In this document: piece after piece, positions 45,691-56,599 of the stretch
Position numbering within the stretch: the stretch's first letter is position 1
Layout: each line of letters opens with the position of its first letter
From: Nageia nagi
Lineage: Eukaryota; Pinophyta
Assembly (NCBI GenBank): GCA_050084985.1
Contig: JBITNC010000001.1
Coordinates: 8,308,001 to 8,372,000 of the forward strand
Length of the DNA: 64,000 nt
Direction of reading: 5' to 3'
The notes under the pieces: generated by a model
Database searches by the model: none
Seen by the model: only the letters and a program-made list of their open reading frames with translations
What the model was told of the DNA's origin: nothing
Position numbers and translations under genes: made by a program

Positions 45691-48600
45691 TCACTTAATA
45701 GTCTTCCTTCTTACTCTAGAAGTACAAGAGGTTTATTAATGAATATTTCCCAATCAATGGGCTCTACTACTTGAGTAGAAAAAATGCTCTGTATTTTCTC
45801 ACTTGAGGTAGTTGAATAAGGAATCAAAGAGTGATGACATGTACCTACTTTTGAAGTTGATGTAGGTGTTTCTGGGGTAGACATCTTTATTATTTCTACA
45901 ATAGGTTCTTCTTATTTCTCTTCTTCTTAATATTTTGCAGTAGCTACATATTTCTCTAGTACTTTATCTATTGGACCAAAGTATTTCTTCTTATTAGGAT
46001 CATCATCATCTTCTTCTTCATCTCCACTTGCTTCTCCTTCTACTATGGTTTCATCAGATCCAAGCACATTACCTCCCCCTTATTACACTTCTTCCCTAAC
46101 TTCTTCTTATGCATATTGAAATGCTACCATTTCTATGTTATGAGGTTTATGGGTCTCTATATCTAGGAGTTCAGTATCTCCTATGCTTGGATTTGGCTTC
46201 TCCTCTTTTACCTATAGATATGGGGTCAAGACTTGCTTGGGGATAGGTGGCTTCTTTGTAGGCTACTTTTTCTTTGGGGCCTGTTATTCTTTAGCTAGTT
46301 CTTTGATTTTTAACTTAATTATTCTTTACTTCTTAGGGGAAGATTCCCTAGAAGTAGTAGCCATTTCCATTAGAGTTTCCTTTCTCTTCCATGGTCCTAA
46401 TTTTGAGCTTAATCCTTCTTTAAGTTTTCTTCTTTTAGGGTCTTTGAGCTCTTTTTCTTGTTGTGCCAATGGTTGATCATCTTGTGATGTCTTGCCCTAA
46501 AAATTAGGTGGAAAGGGTTGATACTTCTATGGTAGTAGGTATTTTATATACTATGCATGCCAATACTGATCATGCTTAAACTCACCAGATGGTTATTTTC
46601 AACATGCATCATCTTGGTGGTATATTCAAATCTATATTTTATAAAAATTTTAATTTTATTAGGACCCCATTTCAATTCATCCTACAACTAGGTAATGACC
46701 ATTGGGGTCAAGAAAAAATCTTATCTTCTAGTTTCTCATATTCTATACTTTTTAAACCCATCTAAGGCCATTCAATCCTTATCCAAAATACCAAATTCCC
46801 ACTCTAGGGGTGTTTTAGCTTCCTTCTCAATATGGTTAGTAAAATATTCAATATGGGATCGAGCTTCATGATTGAACATAGGCCATTTTTTATTTGCTTT
46901 TATTATTTTTATACATTTCGCTAAGGGGTCATACATCTAATCATCTTCTGATTTTTCTAACTTAAAGTTCTGAACTATAAAATTTGAAAACTCATATTTA
47001 CAATCTACTTCTATTAATGTAAAACTACCCACTACAGCCAACATTTTGATTACTAGCTTGAAATTACTATCAAACCTATATTTGGTTTCTATTGCACTAA
47101 TTTTTGTACCTATCTCTAAATAATACAATTATGAGGTAACAAATTTGGATAGCAAAAAGGGAGTTTCAAAATATCCATACCTCAAAATGACTATCCTATC
47201 TTTCAAGAAATGCCAATCTCCAATCTTGTTGTTGCCTTGTAGCTTTTTCTAGCTTTTTTGGTGCAACCTATATGTAGTTCTCCCTATGATAATCTTCATG
47301 ATAGGGGGAAAAATATTTCTACATGAAATCATAATAAGATCCATGAACTTTGGTGAGTACTAGCATCATCATGTCAATTGAAGCAGGAGCTATGGAGATG
47401 GTAGACGACACTAAAAAAAATCCCCCATCAACCAAAAATTGTAGATTTTTATGGATAATCAACCACCATAGATAAGATGAGTGCCTAAAATATCCCTTAT
47501 TGATATTAAATAGATTATATCTAATTTTTTTTGACAATAAGGTAGCAAATTCATACCATACTAACCCTTGTACAAAGTTGTTAGCCATCTCGACCATGGC
47601 TTCATCAGCTTCAATTTGGATCATACGCCTAAGAATCAACATCAGAGCTTGTAGGACTTGGCTTGAAATTACCATCAAACCTATATTTGGTATCTATTGC
47701 ACTCATTTTTCTATCCATATCTAAAGAATACAATTGTAGGGTAACAAATTTGGATAGCAAAAAGGGAGTTTCAAAATACCCATACCTCAAAATGACTATC
47801 CTATCTTTCAAGAAATCATAGTGTCCAATCTTGTTCATGCCTTGTAGCTCTTCCTAACTTTTTTGGTGCAACCTATGTGTAGTTTTCCCCATCAGAATAT
47901 TCATGATAAGGAGAAAAATATTTCTACATGAACTCATAATAAGAGCCATGAACTTTGGTGAGTACTAGCATCATCATGTCAATTGAAGCAGGAGCTATGG
48001 AGGTGGTAGCCAATAGGACATAAAATCCCCCATCAACAAAAAATTATAGATTTTGGTGGACAATCAACCACCATAGATAAGATAAGTGCATAAAATATCC
48101 CTGATCAATATTAATAGATTATTTCTAATTTTGTTCGATAAAAAGGTGGCAAAATCATAACATACTAACCCTTCCACAATGTTGTAAGTCATCCTAACCA
48201 TGGCTTCATTAGCTTTAATTTGGATCATACACCCAAGAATCATCGCTAGAGCTTATAGGACTTATATATCTTAAGTTTTCTCAAATAGTGCAATATCATA
48301 GCTCTAGAGGAGCTTGGTGGTATTCCCTCCATATATTTCATCAAGCCAGTTGATCATGTTATCCTCATATTGATAAAAATATTGCTTTTCTTTTCCCATA
48401 TCATCTTGCTTCTTAACATGGAAGCTCTAGTCATCTTCAACAACAAGTGAATTGATAATGAAAGTAGGGGAGTAATCCAGTAAGGTATCCAATAGATAAT
48501 TTAATTCTTCCTCACTTTTTTTCTTCTCCTTATATACCCTTATGATATATCCTTGTAGACTATGCCTTAGGGAAATGGATGTAAGTAGATCTGGCTAGGT

Positions 48601-48850
48601 AAATGACTCATATGGCACAAATAATGCCAACCTTAGGTCAATCATGACATTATTGCCTATTTTCATCATTTTACCCTTCCCCACCACTTTGGGCCTCTTT
48701 TGTTGCAATAATGGCCTTTCTATGTCTGTATGATAGGTATCCATATGAATAACCACTCTCCTTTTAGTCCAATTTACTACAGGAGCATTCTCCAAGTATT
48801 TTTCATGTATCTTTGATATCTCCTTAGCCTCTCTCCCTAAAACAACCATA
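45690..48850 (-). pseudogene. ORFX of A3, long ORF downstream of integrase, unknown function
   Basis: This is about 3.1 kb of minus-strand coding-like sequence with scattered stops. From N to C terminus there is first a start region in frame 48595-48849 (MVVLGREAKEISKIHEKYLE). A KEKKKSEEELNYLLD segment follows near 48500, then a globular stretch with LALAMILGCMIQIKANEAM. The IGHYDFLKDRIVILRYGYFE domain comes next (47629-47838 and again near 47200). The tail is charged: Lys-rich near 46400-46480 and Glu/Asp-rich with EEEDDDDPNKKKYFGPIDKV near 46000. The globular domain is shared with 3285-3680. A 605-bp tandem duplication lies inside. I recognise no known enzyme. Confidence 0.65.
47056..48265. 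repeat. 605-bp tandem direct duplication inside ORFX of A3
   Basis: Copy one, 47056-47660, starts GCTTGAAATTACTATC. Copy two, 47661 to about 48265, starts GCTTGAAATTACCATC. They stay colinear throughout, with many substitutions and small indels, so the duplication is old. Confidence 0.9.
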
Positions 48851-49380
48851 TTCTACTCAAAACATGAAGCTCATTGCTTTAAAATGTGATAAATTAAATT
48901 GCTTCTCACTCTAGTGTAGAAAACTCTATAAATAGTATAAATCTACAAATACTTAAAAACTTGGGCTCTCAAATTCACTAAGTGAGAAATGATTGAGTCA
49001 AGACTATGTTTTATTTACTTTGGGTTTTTAACTTCTCCCTATTAATGATCATTGGTGCATAATGAATGTTAGGTTTTGCATGGAGTGTTGTGTTAGACCT
49101 ATCACGTGAGGTGGTATTAAACTTAAACACACCAATTTTAAATTGGAAGGTAAGGCATGAGATGGTGTTTTTTTTCAAGAAAATCTCACTTTGAATGTTT
49201 ATATTTTGATAAGATGTTTTGTGACTTTCAAAATAAACTACCACCATGCCTAATAAATATCACCATTAATGGCTATCCACTCCTTGGGATCTACACCTAT
49301 AGAAAACACAATATATACAATTTGTTTTTGAAAGAAACATAACTAATAAAAAAAACTATTTACATAGGACTAATTACACT
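48851..49380. other. spacer between A3 integrase and ORFX
   Basis: No recognised gene. Short frames at 49011-49247 (minus) and 49157-49342 (plus) have no family signature. Confidence 0.4.
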
Positions 49381-50392
49381 TTACACATTTGGTAGGTGTT
49401 ATGAAATCACCCTATTACCTGGTAATGTTTAATATGGATCCCATTTATTAGTATAGGTAGCTCCTAAGACCTAGAAATATCTTGTAATCTGAACACATTG
49501 TTCTATAAGGATTCAATTATGATGTAAAGCCCACTCTATAAGGAATCAAATTTATGACATTTCTTGGGCTTTGCTCTATCCCTGTACCATTTGAGGACTA
49601 TATCCCCAACTTCAAACTTCACTCAAGAAGACTTATTTTTGTTGAACCACTTTTGACAATATTTTGTCAATGCTAGAAATCCTGATAAGATTTGTTTCTA
49701 TCTCATTCCATCTTGATCAATTTAATGAATCTGACTTGTAATGGCTCTAAGTCATAGTTTTTCCAACTCCTATAGGATTTTTAGTGCAAGTAACTCTAGA
49801 TGAATAGGAAGTACTGGTATCTTACCATAAACTAATGCATAGGGTGATGTTTTGATAATAGAGTTGATACTAATTCTATCATCCCATAATGCATAATCCA
49901 ACTTTATATGCCAATGCTTGGGATTCCCTTCAATAGTTCTTTTTATGATCCAAGTTAAGTTTTTGTTTGTTGAATCAATCAATCCATTCCCTTATAGATA
50001 ATAATTTGAAGAAAATAGCAAATAGATCCTATACTCAAAAATAATTTTTGATAAGTTAGCCCCGATGAATGCAAAACCATTATCTGATACAATGGTTTCT
50101 AGGATTCCAAAATGAGTGATCGATATTTTAATCATCTCCATTACTACCTCTTGATTTGCACTTTTGCATGGTATGGATTCTTACCATATTATGAATTAGT
50201 CTATTGTAGTTAGGATAAACTTGTGACATTTTGAAGAATTTATATTGATAACACCAATGAATTCTAAACACCATTGTCGGAAAGGTTCTTAAACCACCAT
50301 AAGTTTCAAAGGCATAACATCTTATCTTCTCTTTACCACATACCTACTACACTTATCACATTCCTGATAGGAGTCTAGGCCAATAAATAACC
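49381..50392 (-). pseudogene. A3 integrase, core and C-terminal domain
   Basis: The core at about 49990-50300 reads QQ-like FRQWCLEFIGVINIS (first catalytic Asp changed to Glu, CLEF), then ILETIVSDNGFAFIG with the second Asp intact. The frame 49770-49982 continues NPKHWHIKLDYALWDDRISI and SPYALVYG. The C-terminal domain at 49560-49640 reads FEVGDIVLKWYRDRAKPKK, followed by SIN-like INGIHIKHY near 49430. The zinc-binding part is separated from it by the insertion 50393-51699. Confidence 0.87.
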
Positions 50393-51699
50393 AATGTTAT
50401 ATATAACAAATGAAGAAAAAATAAAAATGTTTAAAATATGGTGAATTAGATTCAGATTCATGACAAAAATGTACAAAAATCATGTATAGTAAGTGGCAAA
50501 ATAAATAATCTTTTTTTTTAAAAGTTGTAAATTAGTGGTGAAATTATATTGATATTTAGTTTATTATGGGACTATAAATATAATTCAATATGACCATATG
50601 ATAATGCCTTTAGAAATCATAAAGTAATTAAATACGATCATCTCAACAAGTTAGGATGCATATGAGAGTCTTCAAAAATATAAATGATTATCTTTAGTTT
50701 CTAAAGCTCATAACTTTTTTTATAGGTCTCTAATCAATTTAAATGATATACCATTAGATATATCTTGAAAATACCTTTAAAATTAGTGGTCACATAATCC
50801 CTTTTAAAAACATAATGAGTCTTCAAAGGTAAAAAAATGTAGATAATCATCTACATTTTATTATAGATAACCATCTAAATTGTTTTGCCTTTAACAACTC
50901 ATTACTTTCTCAAAAGGGGTCATGTGACCATTCATTTTAAATTTTTTTTTGAAATCTATTCAATGCTATATCATTTAAATCAATTAGATACCTCTAAAAA
51001 AAGTTATAGGATATAGAAAGTGATAAACATCTATAATCTTAAGGTTATGAGCATTTGAAATCTTAAGGTGACAAGCATATACAATCCTTAGATATCAAGC
51101 ATCTGCAACCCTTAGGTGATGATAATATGCATACCATAGGTGATGAGAATTTACAATCTTTAAGTGGTGAGAATCTCTAATCTTTATGTGATGATCATAT
51201 AGAATATTTAGGTAATGATCATCTATAATCTTTAGGTGACAATCATCTGCAATGTTTAGGTGATGAGAGTCTACAATCTTTAGGTGATAATTGTCTACAA
51301 TATTTAGGTGATGAGCATCTATAATTCCTTAGAAATGTAAAATAATTTTTGAATCAAAGTAATTTGATTTCTATACAAGTTGAGAACTTGAAATGTTGGT
51401 ATATTTGATCAAATCTCATAAGCTTTATACATAGGGTATTATTAGCTATTTCATCAGTAAATAGTAATTTTTTTTATTTTCAAGGTGATTTCTTGAGAAA
51501 ATGTTGGAGGTATAGATGGCTATTTGCACCTATCTTTATAAAATAAATTATAAAATGTTGGTGATCCAACCCATAATTATTTTATTCTTGTAACATTTGG
51601 GCTAAATGGTGCAATATTCGAGGTTTGAATATTCAAAATATTTAAATATATAAAAACCTTATATTAGCAGAACTATTAATATTCACCACTATGCATAAT
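50393..51699. mobile_element. 1.3-kb insertion in A3 integrase, type unknown
   Basis: GCCAATAAATAACC at 50379-50392 and GCTAATAATAACC(C) at 51700-51713 look like a 13-14 bp target duplication. On the minus strand the integrase reads GGGTTATTATTAGC up to the insertion and resumes with GGTTATTTATTGGC, which is the GYYW(P) segment duplicated. The inserted sequence is AT-rich, has no coding frame, and carries the 24-bp minisatellite at 51018-51335. A duplication of this length is typical of LINE or SINE-type insertion, but I found no tail or enzyme to confirm it. Confidence 0.55.
51018..51335. repeat. 24-bp minisatellite, about 13 units
   Basis: Imperfect tandem units of the form GATGAGNATCTACAATCTTTAGGT. 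The most regular stretch is about 51210-51330, where each unit is 24 bp. Confidence 0.88.
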
Positions 51700-51713
51700 G
51701 CTAATAATAACCC

Positions 51714-52135
51714 ACCTATAATATTTTTGTTATTGTAGTAGGACCACTGTAGTGTCCTTTAGAGAATCCATAGTGAAATTCATGCAAAATTATTTGGGCT
51801 TCATCTTGATTTAGACATCTCAATAGGGTTTGATCAACAATTTTCCTATAGAGATGATCATCAATAATTGTGAATTTGAGTGCTTGCATCCTGAATCTTC
51901 TTCTCTAAAACTTATCAAAAGATTCAAGGCAATGGCCAGTTCTAAAATATACAATATATTATTTTATCCAATCACTCTCCTCATTGAGATGCTCTTCATC
52001 CTCTATAAAACTAATCATGTGTGCTACCTTTGCTATGTTTTCACAGAGGGCTCTTCTTCTGATAAGGTTGGTTGGCTTAATTTTTACATCATACTCCATT
52101 ATTTTTGTTATCCAACCAACTTTGCTTTCACCTAA
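51714..52135 (-). pseudogene. A3 integrase zinc-binding part and RNase H-integrase linker
   Basis: The minus strand near 51720-51860 reads KIVDQTLLRCLNQDEAQ-like sequence in mixed frames, then FHYGFSKGHYS, the HHCC zinc region, ending at GGGTTATTATT. A linker (EDEEHLNEESDWIK-like) lies nearer the RNase H, around 52030. It is cut from the core by the 1.3-kb insertion. Confidence 0.65.
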
Positions 52136-52507
52136 TTATCCTTGAATAATATAGTTTCTTACATTAGGATGAATGGTATATACAACAATTTTATTTTGGG
52201 ACACATAATGCTTCAATTGTTTTAGGCCTCTTATAATAGAGAATAGTTGCTTTTCAATGAATGAGTATTTTAATTGATCTTTATGTAGTGTTTGACTATG
52301 AAAGGCTATAGGATGTTCTTCCTTTTGGTCATCTTTTGGTGCTACTATGGTTGCAATGTTTTTCTCTTCTCCATAAGCATACATAATAAAATATTTTGAA
52401 AAATATGGATTTTTCAAAATTGGATCTTTTGTTATAGCTTTTTTGATATCATGAAAAGCTTGTTTTGCTTCATCTAAACAAGAGAACTGAGCATCATTTT
52501 TTAGCAT
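52136..52507 (-). pseudogene. A3 Ty3-type RNase H
   Basis: The 123-codon open frame reads LDEAKQAFHDIKKAITKDPI, then FSKYFIMYAYGEEKNIATIV, HPIAFHSQTLHKDQLKYSFI and QNKIVVYTIHPNVRNYIIQG. Order and motifs match gypsy RNase H. The usual first catalytic Asp (D-A-S) is Y-A-Y, shared with A1 and A2. The loss in all three copies suggests that the separate aRNH supplies the activity in this family. Confidence 0.88.
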
Positions 52508-52589
52508 TGCTGTGATTAGAGAAATAATATGAGAAAAATCACTAATTAAATTTCTAACAAAATTTATTTTACCAAGGAAATATTGCAGG

Positions 52590-53520
52590 GACTTCTTATT
52601 TTAGGGCAAAGATAATGCCTCAATAGCTTTGAATTTGTCAAGTTCAATTACCAACCCTTCTTTTGAAACAATGTGGCCAAGTAGTTTTTCTTGGTTAACC
52701 ATAAAAAATGACTTTTTAAGATTGATATAAATCCCAAATTGTATACATTTGCCAAAAACTTTCTTGAGGTGGTCTAAGTGATCCTTTCTACTCTTGGAAA
52801 ATACATTAATGTCATCCAAGTAGATAAGGATTATCTTGTTTATCAACTCACCAAAGGCATGGTCCATTACTCTCTAAAAATTAGCCCCAACATTAGAGAT
52901 ACAAAATGGCATTCTCTAAAATGCAAATGTTTTCCACTTGGTAGTAAATGTACTTTTATATTGATCCTCATCCTTTACCCAAATTTGATTGAATCCTAAA
53001 AAGCCATCGATCATAGAAAAACAACATGCTTTGGCTACATGATTTGTTACATAGGAGGAATATGATAGTTGTCTTTTAGGGACACTTGGTTCATATTTCT
53101 GAAATCTACACATAGTTTGATTTCTCCATTCCTTTTCCTTACTCAAACTAAATTAGCTACCAAAGAAGAATGCTTAATAATATAAATAATTTTAGCATTC
53201 AAGAGCTTTAATAAATCTTGTTTCATAGCTTCTTCTATCCTTGGGTTTATCAGTATTTGCTTTTACTTGTATGGCTTGCCATCTAGATCAAGTTGAATGG
53301 TGTGTTGGATCATATTCTTATCATAAGTCCATGTAACTACCTTGGTGAACTCATGGTAAATCTGAAGTAGTATCTCTTTTTCTTCCTTAGTGCATTCTAA
53401 TCCAATTTTTATACATTTTTCTAGTTCAACTTCCAGCTCCACATTGCTTTCCTTTTGAACAACCAAGATTTTAGCTCTTTGAACATCTTCAAAATCAAAC
53501 AATCATTCAAAGGAGAGCAA
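52590..53520 (-). pseudogene. A3 reverse transcriptase
   Basis: Frame 53263-53502 holds the upstream part (ECTKEEKEILLQIYHEFTKV). Next comes IIYIIKHSSLVANLV near 53170 and KRNGEIKLCVDFRNMNQ near 53120. Frame 52601-52867 has the catalytic palm: MDHAFGELINKIILIYLDDI with YLDD at residues 16-19 intact, then KSRKDHLDHLKKVFGKCIQF and QEKLLGHIVSKEGL. Stops separate the frames, but the palm is the best preserved RT in this window. Confidence 0.92.
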
Positions 53521-53783
53521 GCCTTTGGGTATAACATTATTTCTTAGTTGAATAACATTTGATTCTTGGAAATATTTAAGGAGTTATTTAACACCAAAGA
53601 TGTGAGATACTACTTCATATATCAAAAAGTTCATGTTATAATCATTAGAGTCAAATACCTATCAAAATTTGTAGTGTCAAGTACATATGGCCTACATAAA
53701 ACTTTAACTCCATAACTACCTCTTTTGTGATGAGTAGGATTGAAATGTACTCCTTTTCCCATAAGTGCATTAGTAATTTGATT

Positions 53784-54260
53784 TTACTTCCTATGAATAG
53801 GGACGAAATTGATAGTTAAGAATGATTCCAATGGGTCCCATACGCTATTCATATAAGTTTTGAAATAATGATTTCTTGCACTAATATTTTCTCTAACTTG
53901 ATTTATAACCAAATTAGAATCTCCATGGACCACTAAGCATCTAATACCCATGCTGATAACTTTTGATACCCCCAAACATAGAGCTTCATATTTAGCATAA
54001 TTATTTATGCAAGCCCATGTAAGTTTGAATGAGAACCTTCTCATGTATCCCTTAGGTGATTTAAAAAAAATACTAGCATCGCAATCATGTTTACATCTAG
54101 CCCCATCAAAGAACATCATCCACACCTCATGTTCTTTTTCATCAACGATTGATATTGGTTGGACATTTTCATATAAGTAGTAGTTACCCATGCCAATGTC
54201 AGTGACCATATAATTAAGGTCATTCAATGAAATAATCTCTATGGTTAGTAGTGATTCCAT
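53784..54260 (-). CDS. A3 archaeal-type RNase H (158-codon open frame)
   Basis: The frame opens with a linker segment (TDIGMGNYYLYENVQPI), also present in A2. The domain then has Asp52 in MMFFDGARC, Glu92 in AKYEALCLGV and Asp114 in VHGDSNLVINQV. The frame ends after VPIHRK. Past one stop the minus strand reads NQITNALMGKG, so the fourth acid, normally Asp in VADALA-type motifs, is Asn. The module is between protease and RT. Its surroundings are broken, so expression is doubtful. Confidence 0.85.
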   Translation of the reverse strand: MESLLTIEIISLNDLNYMVTDIGMGNYYLYENVQPISIVDEKEHEVWMMFFDGARCKHDCDASIFFKSPKGYMRRFSFKLTWACINNYAKYEALCLGVSKVISMGIRCLVVHGDSNLVINQVRENISARNHYFKTYMNSVWDPLESFLTINFVPIHRK

Positions 54261-54299
54261 GATTGGATTCCTTTCATATGTCTCTACTTACTTAGGGTC

Positions 54300-54830
54300 A
54301 TTCATGCAATTTTGTTTAGCGATATTCCTAATATGGACATTCTTGGTACCCTTATTTGAAATTTTAACATGCTTATTTTGGGAGAAAAGTAAGAGGTGTG
54401 TATAGTGTAAGGCTTAATATCCTCCCAACTTGGTAGTGATATCTTTGGACAAGAATATCCCAAACAGAGGTGGAAGATCAACAATAATTATATCCTAAAT
54501 GATACAAATGCCATGGAATGTATTTAGGGTTATGAAAACTCCTTTAACACTGCCAATCACATATATAGGAGACGAATCTAGTTGTATGACTCAATATATG
54601 CATTGATTTATATACAATTTCTTCTCATTTGCAATAGCTTTGATAATAACTATAATAGCAACCTCAATATCAATCATATAATTGTTAACTACCCAACCTT
54701 CTAATCTAAGGGACAGAGAAAAAGTTGGAAGTCTTCTTATACCTATGGGAGCTAGAGGGACAACATCATAAGTTGCAAACACTACATTCCCCTCATTTTC
54801 CCTTTTCTTACTATTCGTAAGCTTCAAATA
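54300..54830 (-). pseudogene. A3 aspartic protease
   Basis: Frame 54591-54827 runs from the linker into the active-site region YMIDIEVAIIVI (D-I-E-V in place of D-S/T-G-A). It continues in other frames with a SSPIYVIGSVKGVF segment near 54560 and IIIVDLPPLFGI near 54480. A1 has D-L-E-V at the same place, so this altered active site is shared. Confidence 0.75.
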
Positions 54831-55560
54831 TTTTTACAAAGGTCATTTTGCTCAGAATCCTCAATGTATCTAGCTTTTTCATTTTACAAGGTGTTATTTT
54901 CAATTCTCCCACAATATTGTATGGAACATAAGAGGCTCAATTACTTGTTTTGACATGATAATAAGATTTGAATTGCTAAGTAGCCTTCTTCTTATGATGT
55001 TCACTTGTAAAGAGATATCTTAATGGAGCAAGTCTCTCTCTTTTTGGGATAATTTTTGGTCTAAGGGGGGTTTCTTACGATAGGAACCACATTACTTGGG
55101 CCTTGTCAAACTTGACCCAGATGATTTGGAAGTTGATTTACTTGATTCTATGGTTGAAACATAGGAGCCTTAGCTCTCTTTGGATTTGGCTGAGCTATTT
55201 TGGATTAATGATTTTGTTGAGTGAATTGGGCCTACTACGAGGCTACTGAAGTAGAAGGTCTGGTTTGTACATAGTTGGCTTATTCCCTAGCATAACCTAA
55301 AACCCAAAAATTAACCATGGTAAGATCTACAATAGGGTCTGATGTAGGTTCTACAATTTGGCTAGAATGTAATCCCAAATATTAGTGGTTGTACAATATA
55401 TAAAAGCCTAGAAAATGTAGAGCTAAATAAGGGGGATACCATTCTATAATACCTATAGCATCACTTTCTATAGAACTAGCCATGATCACATTTTCTGTAT
55501 ATTTAGGAGCATGAGGCTATTTTGGTCCATTATTTCCAAGCTAGAATATTAGCTAATACT
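54831..55560 (-). pseudogene. A3 gag C-terminal region and gag-protease linker
   Basis: The linker YNIVGELKITPCKMKKLDTL is near 54880-54920, matching A2 near 28590 and A1 near 8370. Upstream is Pro/Gln/Asn-rich sequence with QTRPSTS near 55260 and NPKRAKAPMFQP near 55170. No zinc knuckle was seen. Confidence 0.65.
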
Positions 55561-56580
55561 AATTATCATATCTCTAAAAATTGAGGCCTTGATTCTACTT
55601 CTCTTATAAAGTGAGCTTATTTATCAAGTTTCTAATGGTTATCTCCAGCTACCTTATCCTTTCTTCCTCTTATGAGTTAGAACTAGTACTTGTAGATGGA
55701 AGAGATGGGAGTGTTGGTACTTGGTTCTAAGCCATAGGTTTAGGAGGAGGAGGTGGTAAAGCTAGGACTCCTAGATGAGGAATCTATATTGGAGCTTATT
55801 TTAGAAGTAAATTAGGAAACAAGGGCATAATAAATCTTGGTTGCATATTTCCTAAGGAGACCAACATGTGTTTAATAATTTTTTCTATTTGGTAGACTTA
55901 TGGGAAAGTATTTCTGGACATAACAATCAACACATTTAGATCTAGGTGGAAGGCTTTCCTATAGTATAATAGGGTTTGATCATTAGTTATTTTGATCTTT
56001 GTTGGAATGGATTTCCAATTTTTCTCAAATATGATGTTAAAATCATCCATGAACACACATGTGGATGTCTTTTAATACATGTAATAAAGATTAAAAATAT
56101 ACTATCATCACCATATTCAATAAATCTCTGGATTAGAGCTTGAAAAAACTCTCCCCATGTATTTATAGATTGAAAAGTCAAGGTTCTAAATGATTTTATA
56201 CTTTTCCTTTAGAATAATGTGATAACAATTTGGTCATGATAGTTTCATCATTGATATCAAAACTATATGCTAAAAGAGATACATCTTGAAAATGTTCATA
56301 TGATGTTTTTCCTGATCCATCATACTTAGAAAAAAATTTAAAGGTTGCTTGGGGAATAGTTGAGGAATTGGTAGGAGCTACAAGTGGATGACTATTATTC
56401 TAATCAAAAAAGTCTACAAGGGCATGTTGAGCAATGTTTGGAATAGCTATGTGAGGTGAAGGATTTTGCTAAATTGAATCAAATACAACTGTTAATGGAA
56501 TAACTCTTAAAGAATTTATGGAGAGAGAGTTTGAAAAACCTGTAGTTCACATATTTACTAGGGTTCAAAAATATGATTGG
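55561..56580 (-). pseudogene. A3 gag domain
   Basis: The minus strand reads KTSYEHFQDVSLLAYSFDIN near 56310-56230, then DETIMTKLLSHYSK, then in frame 55987-56181 MTFQSINTWGEFFQALIQRF, matching the retrotransposon-gag motif (SIxSWxxLxxxFLxxF). A coil-like NSEEERIR...LEITIRNLINKLTL segment follows near 55600-55680. Stops are present. It starts close to the primer site. Confidence 0.78.
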
Positions 56581-56585
56581 TATAA

Positions 56586-56599
56586 CAATAGAGTCACCA
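56586..56599 (-). promoter_or_regulatory. A3 primer-binding site
   Basis: The minus strand reads TGGTGACTCTATTG, upstream of gag. It is like the A1 site TGGGGACTCTACT. Confidence 0.65.

Noticed and set aside
46183-46476. 97-codon plus-strand frame with a hydrophobic, membrane-like look
   Set aside because: It is antisense to the Lys/Glu-rich tail of ORFX; Phe/Ser/Leu richness is what the complement of Lys/Glu codons gives.
51018-51335. CRISPR-like array
   Set aside because: Units of 24 bp are directly adjacent with no unique spacers, and the setting is a plant genome; this is a minisatellite.
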